Positions 6,761 to 14,799 are shown, numbered from the stretch's first letter. The stretch is 17,876 nucleotides of DNA from CAVXAE01 sp044225565 (GCA_044225565.1 JBGAIL010000099.1:1-17876); one strand, 5' to 3'. The notes: generated from the letters alone by a model not told the origin. Numbers and translations are program-made.

Positions 6761-9370
6761 CTAGAATCGATACCGCATGTCGAAGCCTATGGTTCTCGGA
6801 CGCAACCGGTAGGCGATGGTCGGGTCGGTGAGCACCTGCGTGAGCGCATCCTCGTTCAGCACGTTCGTCGCATAGACCTCGAATTCCATGGCGTTGATCT
6901 GCAGGCCTGCGCGCAGATCCAGCTTGCCATAGTCACCCGCTTCCGCCCGGTCGGAGGCCACGATGTAGTCCCGGAATCCACCGACATAGGCATAGTTGAG
7001 ACGGGCGAAAGACGGCAGCTGGCCCAGCTTGAACTCGTACTGCAGGCCGAGGTTGGCCTTGTACTTCGATGAGCCCGGCAAGCGCGTGCCCTTCGGTCCC
7101 AGAGAGGCGCTGTCTTGCGCCAGCTCGGCATCGGTGTAGGCGAGGCCGGCCTCCACGCGCAAGCCGTCGGTCACGTAGTAAGTGGTTTCCAGCTCTCCGC
7201 CCTGAATCGTGGCCTTGCCCGCATTCACCGTCACGGCGAAACCACAGTGCGGCACCGCGAACACGCTCACGGGGATGCCGCTCCAGTCGATGTGGTAGAT
7301 GGAGACGTTGGTGCGAAAGCGCTTGTCCAGTGCGGTGAATTTTCCGCCGAGCTCGTAGCTGTCCAGGGTGTCCGACCGGACGGAATCGCTGTCGATGGGG
7401 ATGTCGGTGCCGTCCAGGAACCCGTCCGAGCCCGGGTTGCCATCGGCATCCACGGAGTCGCAGAACGAAGGCACCGGCGTGATGGGGAATCCCGCCCGGA
7501 AGCCTTGTGCCCATTGTGCGTAGACCAGCGCGTCCTCGCTCGGCGTATAACTGAGGTTGGCCTTGAAGATGGCGTCGCTTTCCTTGATGCGCTGATCCTC
7601 GAAAAGCCCGCCGCCGCTGAAGACACCCGTCTGCCTCTCGAGCTTGCGGCGATCGTATTCGAACCACCGTGCGCCCACCAGCGCGGTGAACCGGTCGTTG
7701 AATCGATAGGACGCCTCGCCGAACACGGCCGTCTGCTTCAGGGTGAAGAGGTCGTCCTGATGGTAGAGATCGTCGGGGTCGGTGCCCAGAAAGTCGCCGA
7801 AGGGCGTCTCGGTGAGCGTCGCCGGATCACCCGTCCAGGGCACCTCGCTCAGGATGTTCTGTTCCAGGTCCTCATAGTAGAGGCCCGTGATCATCTGGAA
7901 GGGGCTCTTCCATCGCGAGGTCATCCGCACCTCCTGCACGAAGGATTTCTTGAGATGCTCCCGTGTCTGCGCCAGCGGCACTCCGCCGAAGTCCTTGCTC
8001 AGGTCCTCGGCCTCCAGCGTGTCGTGATCGAGCGAGCTCGTGCTCGAGAGCAGGCTCGCCCACCCCAGGTCGTATTCGATCACCAGATTCAGCAGGTCGA
8101 GGTCCGAGGTCTTCTGCTCGTCCCCGCCGTTGATGTTGCCGATCTGCATGGGGATGTTGGTGTACCCTCCTTTGGACAGATTGACTTCGGTCTCGCCGTC
8201 CTGGTCCAGATCCTGCCTCGCGTACATCAGCGTGAAGCTCAGATCGTCGGTGGGCTTCCACAGGATGCTGGCCCGGGCACCGGCGTACTCGGCTCCGCCG
8301 ACACCGAGCTTGTCGACGACGGTGGCGCCATAGAAATCGGCCAGCGCCGCCACTTCAGGATCACTGGCGCCAACGTTGTCGACATAGCCGCTGTAGTCGT
8401 AGTTGTAGCCCACCAGGCGTATCGCCAGGGTATCCCGGATCAAGGGCAGGTTGAGCACCCCGGACATGTTGTAGTTCTCGCTGCCGGCCCGGCCGGTATT
8501 CGAGAAGCCCACCTCGACCTTGCCTTCCAGCCGCTCGGTGTCGGGCGCGTTGGGAATGTTGCGCACCGCGCCGCCCATCGAGCCGGAGCCGAACAGAGTG
8601 CCCTGCGGCCCCCGGAGAATCTCGACCCGGCTGACGTCCACCAGTTTCAGATCCGCCGTGGAGCCGCGGGCCACGGTGTTCAACGGCACTTCGCCGAAGA
8701 ATATGCCGACCGTGGAATCCTCCTCGATGGAAGCATTCACGCCCCGCATGGTGATCTTGTTGCTGCTGACGCCGCGCTCGGCCATGTTTGCGCCGGGAAT
8801 GGTGCTCAGGTAGTCGTCCATGCTGACCAGCCCCCTGCGCGCTATCTCGAGCTCGCCGAGCGCGGTGATGCTCGCGGGAACATCCTGGATGTTCGCCGAG
8901 CCGCGCTTTTCCGCGGTAACGACCACCTCTTCGACCTTGCTCTCGCGGCTCTCCGCAGCTTCCTGCTGCCGCCCCGCCGTCGAGACACCCTCCAGCTGCG
9001 CCAGCCGGACTCCATCGCCTTCGGCCTTGATCACCGCTGCCGCCGGCTTCTCGCGCACCTTCGCGGCGCCAATCAGTATCGCGCCGCTGGAATCGGTCTT
9101 GGTGAGCAGACCGGTCCCCTCGAGCAACGCCACCACGGCCTCCTGTGCGGTCTGAGCTTCCTTCACGCCGCCGGTCCTCAGGCCCTCCACCTGCTTCTGG
9201 TCGTACAGCAATTGCACGCCCGTTTGAGCCGCCAGCGTTTGCAAAGCGCTCTTCAAGTCGCCGGCAAGAATCGTGATTGGCCTTGGTGATTCCGCCGACG
9301 CGGCTGCACCCGACGCCAGCGCGCCCGCGACGGCGAGAAGTATCGACTTGAGAATCGAGGAGTGCCGCAT
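6761..9370 (-). CDS. TonB-dependent outer-membrane receptor with N-terminal STN signalling domain
   Basis: An 869-residue receptor. A signal peptide (residues 1-26) is followed by an STN domain (about 30-100; ITILAGDLKSALQTLAAQTG to SGAILIG), a linker, a TonB-box-like KVEEVVVTAEKR (145-156), a plug (about 160-290 with DVPASITAL, ITMRGVN and VEILRGPQGTLFGSGSMGGA segments) and a 22-strand-type barrel ending in the outer-membrane signature FDMRYRF with terminal Phe. The STN domain marks it as a transducing receptor, which touches FecR in the periplasm when ligand is bound and so activates the sigma factor. Location directly after fecR-type and sigma genes fits this. The ligand is unknown; plug and barrel belong to the broad large-receptor group used for siderophores, peptides or glycans. 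Confidence 0.94.
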   Translation of the reverse strand: MRHSSILKSILLAVAGALASGAAASAESPRPITILAGDLKSALQTLAAQTGVQLLYDQKQVEGLRTGGVKEAQTAQEAVVALLEGTGLLTKTDSSGAILIGAAKVREKPAAAVIKAEGDGVRLAQLEGVSTAGRQQEAAESRESKVEEVVVTAEKRGSANIQDVPASITALGELEIARRGLVSMDDYLSTIPGANMAERGVSSNKITMRGVNASIEEDSTVGIFFGEVPLNTVARGSTADLKLVDVSRVEILRGPQGTLFGSGSMGGAVRNIPNAPDTERLEGKVEVGFSNTGRAGSENYNMSGVLNLPLIRDTLAIRLVGYNYDYSGYVDNVGASDPEVAALADFYGATVVDKLGVGGAEYAGARASILWKPTDDLSFTLMYARQDLDQDGETEVNLSKGGYTNIPMQIGNINGGDEQKTSDLDLLNLVIEYDLGWASLLSSTSSLDHDTLEAEDLSKDFGGVPLAQTREHLKKSFVQEVRMTSRWKSPFQMITGLYYEDLEQNILSEVPWTGDPATLTETPFGDFLGTDPDDLYHQDDLFTLKQTAVFGEASYRFNDRFTALVGARWFEYDRRKLERQTGVFSGGGLFEDQRIKESDAIFKANLSYTPSEDALVYAQWAQGFRAGFPITPVPSFCDSVDADGNPGSDGFLDGTDIPIDSDSVRSDTLDSYELGGKFTALDKRFRTNVSIYHIDWSGIPVSVFAVPHCGFAVTVNAGKATIQGGELETTYYVTDGLRVEAGLAYTDAELAQDSASLGPKGTRLPGSSKYKANLGLQYEFKLGQLPSFARLNYAYVGGFRDYIVASDRAEAGDYGKLDLRAGLQINAMEFEVYATNVLNEDALTQVLTDPTIAYRLRPRTIGFDMRYRF

Positions 9371-9437
9371 GATCCGCCCCCGCTGAGCCTCTGAATATCG
9401 GGCTTCCTAGAATGAGGACGAATGGCAGCGGATCGTC

Positions 9438-10538
9438 CTATAGCGATGGGGCATCCGGGCTCCCGGCCGGCATGCGGCGCAAGCGGATCTGACCGTCGGC
9501 TTCGGTCGCCTCGACGTCGAATCCGTCATGCAGGAGACGAACGAAGCCGTCGATGTTGCTCGCCTGGAAGTTTCCGCCAATGGTGATGGTGGAAATCGCC
9601 GGATCGGAGATGACGAGCTGGCGAAGATTGTATCGGTTGAACTCGGCGACGGCGTCGGCGAGCGAAGTGTCATCCAGCACGAGATGCCCCGAGCGCCACC
9701 CCAGCGACTGCCGCGCCTTCTCGAGGGAGGTCTCCTGGACCACGATGCTCTTGCCGTGAGCCCGGGCGACGTTGCCGGCAACCAGGCTCGCGATCGGCTG
9801 CGGATCGCCCAGCAAAGAGGGTTTGCCTTCGACGCGGACCCGGCCTTCCGTCACGACGACCTGCAACTGGTCGGGCTGCATCCGCACGGAGAATTGCGTA
9901 CCGACCGCCACCACACGCTGACCCTGCGCATGGACGATGAACGGACGGCGGGCATCCCTGGCGACTTCGAAGAACGCCTCACCTTTCACCAGCTCGATCC
10001 GGCGCTCGCGATCGCTGACCTTCACGCGCACTTCGGTGTCCGTGTTCAGAGTGATCTTCGAGCCGTCCCCCACGGGAACGGACGACAGCCCGCCAATCGC
10101 CGTTCGATACGACGCGCCGCCGGAATTCGCGTCGAAGCGAAGCCATCCCAATACGATTGCCAGCACGAGGCTCGCTGCGAGCACTGCACGCAGGACCGGG
10201 CGGTGCAAGGCAGATTCGTGGCTGTGGCGCGGGGTTGCCAGAGGCACGGCAGGACTGCCGACCTGGCCGCTCTTCATACCCGCGATGACCGGTAGCGTCT
10301 CGATCTCGCCACGGGCCGGGATCTCATCCTGCGGGAAATCGCGACGCAGCACCCTCAATCGATCCACCTGCCGCCATGCGCCTCCGAGGCGGCTGAAAGC
10401 AACGCGATGGCCGGTATCGGCCTCGAGCCAGCTCGCGAGCCCGGCTTCATCCGCGGCGCTCCACGATGGGTCTTCGCGTTTGAGAAGCCAGGCCGCGGCT
10501 TCATCTTCGACCTGCCCGAGAGGGAGCTTAGTGCTCAT
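9438..10538 (-). CDS. FecR-type anti-sigma factor / sensor protein
   Basis: A 366-residue protein with a cytoplasmic DUF4880-type N-terminus (about 10-60: AAAWLLKREDPSW, DTGHRVAFSRLGGAWRQVDR), one membrane helix (about 114-133, VLRAVLAASLVLAIVLGWL), a periplasmic FecR domain (about 142-260: GDGSKITLNTDTEV, ELVKGEAFFEV) and a C-terminal STN-like region (about 285-355: LADAVAEFNRYNLRQLVI). It binds the sigma factor in the cytoplasm and senses the receptor's STN domain from the periplasm. The ATG at 10538 is chosen because it overlaps the sigma gene's end by 11 bases, which suggests translational coupling and matched amounts of the two partners. Confidence 0.93.
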   Translation of the reverse strand: MSTKLPLGQVEDEAAAWLLKREDPSWSAADEAGLASWLEADTGHRVAFSRLGGAWRQVDRLRVLRRDFPQDEIPARGEIETLPVIAGMKSGQVGSPAVPLATPRHSHESALHRPVLRAVLAASLVLAIVLGWLRFDANSGGASYRTAIGGLSSVPVGDGSKITLNTDTEVRVKVSDRERRIELVKGEAFFEVARDARRPFIVHAQGQRVVAVGTQFSVRMQPDQLQVVVTEGRVRVEGKPSLLGDPQPIASLVAGNVARAHGKSIVVQETSLEKARQSLGWRSGHLVLDDTSLADAVAEFNRYNLRQLVISDPAISTITIGGNFQASNIDGFVRLLHDGFDVEATEADGQIRLRRMPAGSPDAPSL

Positions 10539-11145
10539 GCGGTGACTCGCGATCGGTACTTCCCTTCCTCGCCCGATCCTTCCTTGAATGAAAGATCCCC
10601 GGTTGACGCTCTCCGGTCGCGCTTCCGCCGCTCGCGCCCTCTCCATAGAGATGCTGCGTCAGCAGCCGCATGCCGCGCACCAGGTGCGCTTCCACGGTTC
10701 CCTCGGCGATGCCGAGGCGGGCAGCGATCTCTTTCTGCGAAAGCTCCTGCATCTTCTTGAGCCACACCACTTCCCGGCACCGGTCCGGCAATGCCTCGAT
10801 GGCGGTGGCCACCCGGGCCAGTTGCTGGCGCGCGCTCAGCCTCCTTTCCGGGGAGACTTCATCTATCAGCACGTTCAGGGAGTCCAGGTCCTCCAGCAGC
10901 TCGAGGGAGACGATTCGCTTGCGGCGGGCGCAGTCCGTCAGAAAATTGCGGGCCGTCACGAACAGCAGGGCCTTCGCCGACAGCGGGCGGGATTTCTCCG
11001 CCGAGTCGAGGATCTTGATGTAGATGTCGTGCCGCAGATCGGAGACCTCCGCCGGGTTGGGCCACAGGTACCCGATGTAGCGGGTCAATGCGGCTTCGTG
11101 CGGCAGGATCTCGCGAATGAACCAGTCTTCGGCGGCCTCCTCCAT
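10528..11145 (-). CDS. ECF sigma factor, FecI type
   Basis: A 205-residue extracytoplasmic-function sigma factor. Region 2 spans about 17-80, with DLRHDIYIKILDS (36-48) and ARNFLTDCARRKR (65-77). Region 4 spans about 111-165, with IEALPDRCREVVWLKKMQEL and the helix-turn-helix SQKEIAARLGIAEGTVEAHL. The ATG at 11145 is preferred because MEEAAEDWFIREILPHEAAL is a normal N-terminus directly before region 2 and a GGGAG lies 12 bases upstream. An in-frame ATG at 11289 would add 48 residues with no family similarity. It heads the sigma, FecR, receptor, hydrolase, lyase operon and should direct transcription of it when FecR is released or activated by the receptor. The tail after residue 168 is longer and more basic than usual. 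Confidence 0.93.
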   Translation of the reverse strand: MEEAAEDWFIREILPHEAALTRYIGYLWPNPAEVSDLRHDIYIKILDSAEKSRPLSAKALLFVTARNFLTDCARRKRIVSLELLEDLDSLNVLIDEVSPERRLSARQQLARVATAIEALPDRCREVVWLKKMQELSQKEIAARLGIAEGTVEAHLVRGMRLLTQHLYGEGASGGSATGERQPGIFHSRKDRARKGSTDRESPHEH

Positions 11146-11354
11146 CCGGGTACGGTACTCCCAAAAACGGCCGCTGCGGCGAAGAGGACGGGATTTTTCA
11201 GCGAGGCTATAGGAGAAACCGGGGGCGATCGTCTTTGCGCCATCTCCCGGGCCGACGAGGCGGAACCGGAGTCGCTGGGTGACTCCCATCAGGCCTGCTG
11301 CCGGTATATTAGGAAGGCCCGTTTCGCATTTCCGGTGGTCGTCAGGAGAAGAAC
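11146..11354. promoter_or_regulatory. Divergent regulatory region between sigma operon and MAPEG gene
   Basis: These 209 bases must hold the promoter of the leftward sigma operon and that of the rightward MAPEG gene. For the latter, TATATT at 11305-11310 is a good -10 candidate without a clear -35, and AGGAGA at 11344-11349 is the ribosome site. For the sigma operon I see only a weak AT-rich element (CTATAG, read leftward, about 11206-11211). I could not find a convincing ECF-type -35/-10 pair. Confidence 0.4.
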
Positions 11355-11774
11355 ATGAATCGCACGCTGCTCGCCCCCGTCATCACGCTGGTCCTTTGGA
11401 CGCTCATCATGTGCGCATGGCTGTACGCGACCCGCATTCCGGCGATCCGTCGGAACAAGGTCCCGTTGAGTCCGCACCAGACCAAGGATGCGTTCAACTC
11501 ACAACTGCCGGCCGAAGTACGGTGGAAGGCGGACAACTACAACCACCTGATGGAACAGCCGACGATCTTCTATGCGGTGGTCCTGGCTCTGGCCATTGCG
11601 GGCGGCGACTCGGCGCTGCATCTGAGTCTGGCATGGCTCTATGTGGGCCTGCGCATCGTTCACAGCGTGATCCAGGCCACGGTAAACGTCATCATGCTGC
11701 GGTTCGCAGTGTTCATTCTGGCGACGGTGGTGTTGGCCGCACTGACCGTAAGTGCGGCGAGATTGATCTACTGA
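11355..11774 (+). CDS. MAPEG family integral membrane protein
   Basis: A 139-residue protein with four probable membrane helices (about 5-26, 69-84, 88-110 and 114-136). The segment NHLMEQPTIFYAVVLALA (63-80) and WLYVGLRIVHSVIQ (94-107) with following NVIMLRFAVF match the MAPEG family (membrane-associated proteins in eicosanoid and glutathione metabolism), whose members use glutathione or are of unknown role in bacteria. Length is normal for the family. The start has AGGAGA 5-6 bases upstream. It is transcribed away from the sigma operon and seems a single-gene unit with no functional tie to its neighbours. Confidence 0.88.
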   Translation: MNRTLLAPVITLVLWTLIMCAWLYATRIPAIRRNKVPLSPHQTKDAFNSQLPAEVRWKADNYNHLMEQPTIFYAVVLALAIAGGDSALHLSLAWLYVGLRIVHSVIQATVNVIMLRFAVFILATVVLAALTVSAARLIY

Positions 11775-11901
11775 GATCTGTCAGGCCGGAGTCGGCGAGG
11801 CAGCGGCCAGGCGTGCGCGGCCGCGATTGCATGCGACTCACGCCAGCTGCGGCATATTTGAGCAGGCCCCAGTCTCGCCCAGCGGGACAAAGCGACGGCC
11901 A

Positions 11902-11932
11902 TTGGCTACGCGCCGCACGACGACGGTACAAT
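11902..11932 (+). promoter_or_regulatory. Candidate sigma-70 promoter for the LuxR-type gene
   Basis: TTGGCT (11902-11907) and TACAAT (11927-11932) resemble -35 and -10 elements, with a 19-base spacer, longer than the ideal 17. Transcription from here would begin near 11939, downstream of the ATG at 11931 and upstream of that at 11982, which favours the later start codon. Confidence 0.4.
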
Positions 11933-11981
11933 GACCGCGAATTCACCGTTCGGCCGGTCGTTGAGCGCGGGCAGATATTCC

Positions 11982-12722
11982 ATGAGACACGCAAACCTCG
12001 CCCGGATCATCGGCGCGATCGGCAAGGAAAGTTTCGCCGAGGTGGCCGCTCACGCGCTGATGCGCTTCCTGGAGTTCAATCTCGCAATCGTGATCGAGCA
12101 TCATCCGACCCGCGGTCCCGTCGTCATCTTCGATGATTTCGACCGCGTGAACTGCCGGTTCGGTCTTGCGAACTACCTGCGCTTTACGCACAGGATCAAT
12201 CCCATGCTCGCTCGCGCGCCGAAAGCGGCCGTTTGCCGCGCGCGGGACTTTTCCGTCTCCGCAATCGATCTGGATGACGATCTCGACGCCCACGTCACGC
12301 TCGACGCGGACGAGGAGCTCGGGTTCCGCACCGCGGGCTGGCCGCAGAGGCTGGAAGAGATCGGCTTGTACTTCGAAGCCGGTGGAAAGCTCGTCGAGAT
12401 GAGCTGCTATCGCGAGCGGGGACGCCGTCCGGCTCCGCAGAGCAAACTACGCGAGCTCAATGACGCCGTTGCGCCGATCGCGGCGGCGTTTGACAAGAAT
12501 GCATCGCTCTTTCGTCACTGGACGGGCGCGGTATTCTCAGCACTCACTGCGCGCGAGCGCGATGTCTGCGAGCTCCTGCTCACGGGGTGCTCTTCGCAGG
12601 CGATCGCATCCCGGCTTCACATCAGCCGGCACACCGTGAAAGATCACCGCAAGCGCATCTTCAGCAAGCTCGGCATCAGCTCACTCGCCGGGCTCTTTGC
12701 GCTCACCCGCCGGATGAACTGA
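11982..12722 (+). CDS. LuxR-type helix-turn-helix transcriptional regulator
   Basis: A 246-residue protein with a C-terminal LuxR/GerE DNA-binding domain (about 186-242: LTARERDVCELLLTGCSS, then IASRLHISRHTVKDHRKRIF and SKLGISS). The N-terminal 180 residues have no PAS, receiver or autoinducer-binding signature that I recognise; they contain a run of acidic residues (DLDDDLDAH, 97-104). An in-frame ATG at 11931 would add 17 residues, but it lies inside the best -10 element, so 11982 is preferred; ribosome sites are weak at both. The aminotransferase starts 18 bases after the stop, so the two are probably cotranscribed and the regulator may control that enzyme. Confidence 0.85.
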   Translation: MRHANLARIIGAIGKESFAEVAAHALMRFLEFNLAIVIEHHPTRGPVVIFDDFDRVNCRFGLANYLRFTHRINPMLARAPKAAVCRARDFSVSAIDLDDDLDAHVTLDADEELGFRTAGWPQRLEEIGLYFEAGGKLVEMSCYRERGRRPAPQSKLRELNDAVAPIAAAFDKNASLFRHWTGAVFSALTARERDVCELLLTGCSSQAIASRLHISRHTVKDHRKRIFSKLGISSLAGLFALTRRMN

Positions 12723-12726
12723 CCCC

Positions 12727-12740
12727 CCCTCCCTGGAGGG
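12727..12740 (+). promoter_or_regulatory. Ribosome-binding-site hairpin before the aminotransferase
   Basis: CCCTCCCTGGAGGG can pair CCCTC (12727-12731) with GAGGG (12736-12740), with a four-base loop. The right arm is the only strong Shine-Dalgarno-like sequence here and abuts the ATG at 12741 with no spacer. It could mask ribosome binding, or serve a later start; the true start codon remains unsettled. Confidence 0.35.
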
Positions 12741-13877
12741 ATGGCGCAGCTGCGCCGGATGCGCAATGATCGATTCATGCGTTACGTGCGAATGCCGATC
12801 GAGATCGAGGCGCCCGAGGAGTACGGATACGGGAACATCCGCTACAACCTGTCCGAGAGCTCGATTGCGGACAAATCCCTCGCGGATCTCGGGCTCACGG
12901 TGCCGAATCTCACCCTGCTGTACGGTGAGCATCGCGGCAGCCCCGGCCTGCGCTCGCTGATCGTCGCGGACGAGCCCGCGCTCGGCGCAGGCGATGTCCT
13001 GGTCACGAGCGGCGCTGCCGCGGCGTTGTTCATCGTCGCGACGGCGCTCCTGACCCCGAAGGATCATCTCGTGGTCGTACGACCCAACTACGCCACGAAC
13101 CTCGAGACGCCACGGGCCATCGGCTGTGCGATCAGTTTCATCGACCTGGTGTTCGAGCGGGGATTTCGCCTCGATCTGGAGCAGCTCGAAGCGGCCATGA
13201 CGCCGCAAACCCGCCTGGTGAGCGTCACGTGTCCTCACAATCCCTCCGGCACGATGCTGACTACAGACGAGCTGCATCGATTGGCCGCGCTGACCGCGTC
13301 CCGAGGCTGCCATCTGCTGGTCGATGAGACCTATCGGGATCTCTCCTACGATGGGGCGCTGCCGCTCGCCGCATCGCTCGGCTCCCACGTCATCAGCGTG
13401 TCATCGCTTTCCAAGGCCTACGGCATTCCCGGCATACGTATCGGCTGGCTGATCACACGTGATGCGCATCTTCAGGAGATCTTCCTTGCCGCGAAGGAGC
13501 AGATCAGCATTTGCGGAAGCGTGATCGAGGAATGGATCGCCGAGCAGGTGCTGGGCCGGCGCGACGCCATATTGAAGCCCACGCTGATCGAGATGCGCGA
13601 GCGCCTGCAAAGGGTGGCGCAGTGGATCGAGAAGGAGCCGCTTCTGGAATGGGTGCGCCCACAGGGCGGGGTCGTCTGCTTTCCCCGCATGCGCTCGGAG
13701 CCGGCCGGCGGCACCGAGGCGTTCTATCGACGCCTGCTCGCGACCCATGGGACCTATGTCGGACCGGGCCATTGGTTCGGGATGCCCGATCGCTTCTTTC
13801 GGCTCGGGTACGGCTGGCCTTCGCACGCGCAGCTCGATGCTGGACTCCACGCGATCTCCCAGGCGCTCCGCGGCTGA
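12741..13877 (+). CDS. Aminotransferase class I/II (fold type I PLP enzyme)
   Basis: A 378-residue aspartate-aminotransferase-fold enzyme. The PLP Schiff-base lysine is Lys225 in SSLSKAYGIPGIRIGW (221-236), the ring-contacting Asn167 is in CPHNPSGT, Asp195 and Tyr198 are in LLVDETYRD, and the substrate carboxylate arginine is probably Arg354 (FFRLGYG). The set is complete, so it should be active in the cytoplasm. Amino donor and product are not predictable; relatives include general aminotransferases and specialised ones of non-proteinogenic amino acid routes. The start is uncertain: the ATG at 12741 directly abuts a GGAGGG, and ATGs at 12759 or 12777 are also in frame, with YVRMPIEIEAPEEYGYG following the last. 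It is probably cotranscribed with the LuxR-type regulator. Confidence 0.9.
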   Translation: MAQLRRMRNDRFMRYVRMPIEIEAPEEYGYGNIRYNLSESSIADKSLADLGLTVPNLTLLYGEHRGSPGLRSLIVADEPALGAGDVLVTSGAAAALFIVATALLTPKDHLVVVRPNYATNLETPRAIGCAISFIDLVFERGFRLDLEQLEAAMTPQTRLVSVTCPHNPSGTMLTTDELHRLAALTASRGCHLLVDETYRDLSYDGALPLAASLGSHVISVSSLSKAYGIPGIRIGWLITRDAHLQEIFLAAKEQISICGSVIEEWIAEQVLGRRDAILKPTLIEMRERLQRVAQWIEKEPLLEWVRPQGGVVCFPRMRSEPAGGTEAFYRRLLATHGTYVGPGHWFGMPDRFFRLGYGWPSHAQLDAGLHAISQALRG

Positions 13878-13887
13878 GTGGCGCAGG

Positions 13888-13908
13888 GTTTCGCGTTAGC
13901 GAAAACCG
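13888..13908. terminator. Candidate terminator hairpin after the aminotransferase
   Basis: TTTCGC (13890-13895) and GCGAAA (13900-13905) form a perfect six-base-pair stem around GTTA, extended by GG/CC with one bulged A. It starts 11 bases after the stop at 13877, in the convergent gap. There is no clean T-run, so termination is plausible but not shown. Confidence 0.45.
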
Positions 13909-13938
13909 TACCGTTCCCTGCAAACCGGACCCGCGCCG

Positions 13939-13963
13939 GCGCTTCCGCGTCATCGGGAAGCGC
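13939..13963. terminator. Hairpin over the AHSA1 gene stop codon
   Basis: GCGCTTCC (13939-13946) and GGAAGCGC (13956-13963) give a perfect eight-base-pair stem with a nine-base loop that contains the stop codon (13950-13952) of the leftward gene. It could stabilise or end the arsR operon transcript; no T-run follows. Confidence 0.35.
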
Positions 13964-14456
13964 TGAGTGTGACGAGCAGCTCGTCGAGCTGGCCGAACGT
14001 CTCGCTCAGCGCGTCCTGCGCGCCGGTGCCGGCGGCGTCGAGCGCTTCCTTCGTCGGGTAGAGCTCGCTCAGAACCAGGTGTGTCCTGCCGTCCTTTTCT
14101 TCCAGCGTCACGGTAGTGACGGATCCGCCGTCGCCGCTTTCCTCGTTCGTCCAGACGAGACGCGAGGGCGGCGTCACTTCGAGGTACTTCCCGAAGAACG
14201 CCATCGGGTTCGCGGGATCGTCGCCGAACTCGAGTCGGTATCGCCCGCCGACGCGAACGTCCAGCGTGCATGAACGCAGGGTCATGCCCATCGACCGGGG
14301 CACCCACCATTGCGCGAACAGCGCGGGTTTCGTCCACGCTTCGAACACGAGCCGCGCGGGGGCATCGAACGTTCGCGTGACGACGACCTCGCGGTCGGAC
14401 TTGCGCTGCACGGTCGTGCGATTCGTTCCGGGCTTACTTTCGTTTCTTGCGTCCAT
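13950..14456 (-). CDS. SRPBCC-fold protein, AHSA1 (activator of Hsp90 ATPase homologue 1-like) family
   Basis: A 168-residue protein of the START-like/Bet v1-like ligand-binding fold. The family signature TRTFDAPARLVFEAWTKPAL with following FAQWWVP is at about 27-53; VRVGGRYRLEF (68-78) and FFGKYLEVTPPSRLVWTNE (87-105) follow in the usual order, and the length is normal. Bacterial members bind unknown hydrophobic ligands or help stress responses; despite the name they need not act on Hsp90. The start at 14456 overlaps the arsR-type gene by 23 bases, so the two are cotranscribed and translationally coupled. Such ArsR-AHSA1 pairs are widespread. The exact role is unknown. Confidence 0.92.
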   Translation of the reverse strand: MDARNESKPGTNRTTVQRKSDREVVVTRTFDAPARLVFEAWTKPALFAQWWVPRSMGMTLRSCTLDVRVGGRYRLEFGDDPANPMAFFGKYLEVTPPSRLVWTNEESGDGGSVTTVTLEEKDGRTHLVLSELYPTKEALDAAGTGAQDALSETFGQLDELLVTLSASR

Positions 14457-14799
14457 CCGGCTTCTCCTGGGCCTTGAGTTGCTCGATCACGCGGTCCAGC
14501 GCGTCGAAGCGCGCGTCCCAGACCTGGCGATACTTCGCGATCCACTCCATCTCTTCTTCGAGCCGACACGGGCCGATCCTGCAATTGCGCACGCGGCCGA
14601 CCTTTTCGGTGGTCACGAGTCCGGCCTGCTCGAGCACGCCGACGTGCTTCTTCATGCCGGTGAGGGTCATGTCGAACTTGTCGGCGAGGTCGGTGATCGA
14701 TGCGTCCCCGCGCGCGAGTTGCTCGAGGACGCCGCGGCGGGTCGCGTCCGCCAGGGCGGCAAAGGAGGCGTTGAAGTGGGCTTGTGAATGCTGAACCAT
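14434..14799 (-). CDS. ArsR/SmtB-family winged-helix transcriptional repressor
   Basis: A 121-residue regulator, typical of the family. The DNA-binding core covers about 10-85: FAALADATRRGVLEQLARGD, then ITDLADKFDMTLTGMKKHV with the recognition helix, then LEQAGLVTTEKVGRVRNCRI as the wing. No CxC-type metal site is visible (the Cys73 and Cys78 pattern does not match ArsR or SmtB sensors), so it probably does not sense metal. The start at 14799 is chosen because MVQHSQAHFNASFAAL is the usual N-terminus; the frame upstream lacks domain content. There is no Shine-Dalgarno sequence before it, and the promoter position suggests a leaderless mRNA. It should repress its own operon. Confidence 0.93.
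   Translation of the reverse strand: MVQHSQAHFNASFAALADATRRGVLEQLARGDASITDLADKFDMTLTGMKKHVGVLEQAGLVTTEKVGRVRNCRIGPCRLEEEMEWIAKYRQVWDARFDALDRVIEQLKAQEKPDGRKKRK

Noticed and set aside
7115..9289. A 724-codon open frame on the + strand opposite the TonB receptor
   Set aside because: Same reason: a shadow of the receptor gene with no recognisable motif, rich in His, Arg and Val from the complementary codons.
3765..11145. Reading the sigma/FecR/receptor operon as an iron-siderophore system
   Set aside because: No ferric reductase, siderophore esterase, ABC transporter or Fur box could be identified; the linked hydrolase and lyase point elsewhere, although iron cannot be excluded.
11145..11289. 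Longer start of the sigma factor at 11289
   Set aside because: The extra 48 residues are not sigma-like and would consume most of the divergent promoter region.
10588..11358. A 256-codon + frame opposite the sigma factor gene
   Set aside because: Antisense to a clear ECF sigma factor; no family resemblance and no ribosome site.
12741..13877. Naming the aminotransferase a capreomycidine synthase or similar antibiotic-pathway enzyme
   Set aside because: Only general fold-type I motifs are visible and no biosynthetic cluster surrounds it.
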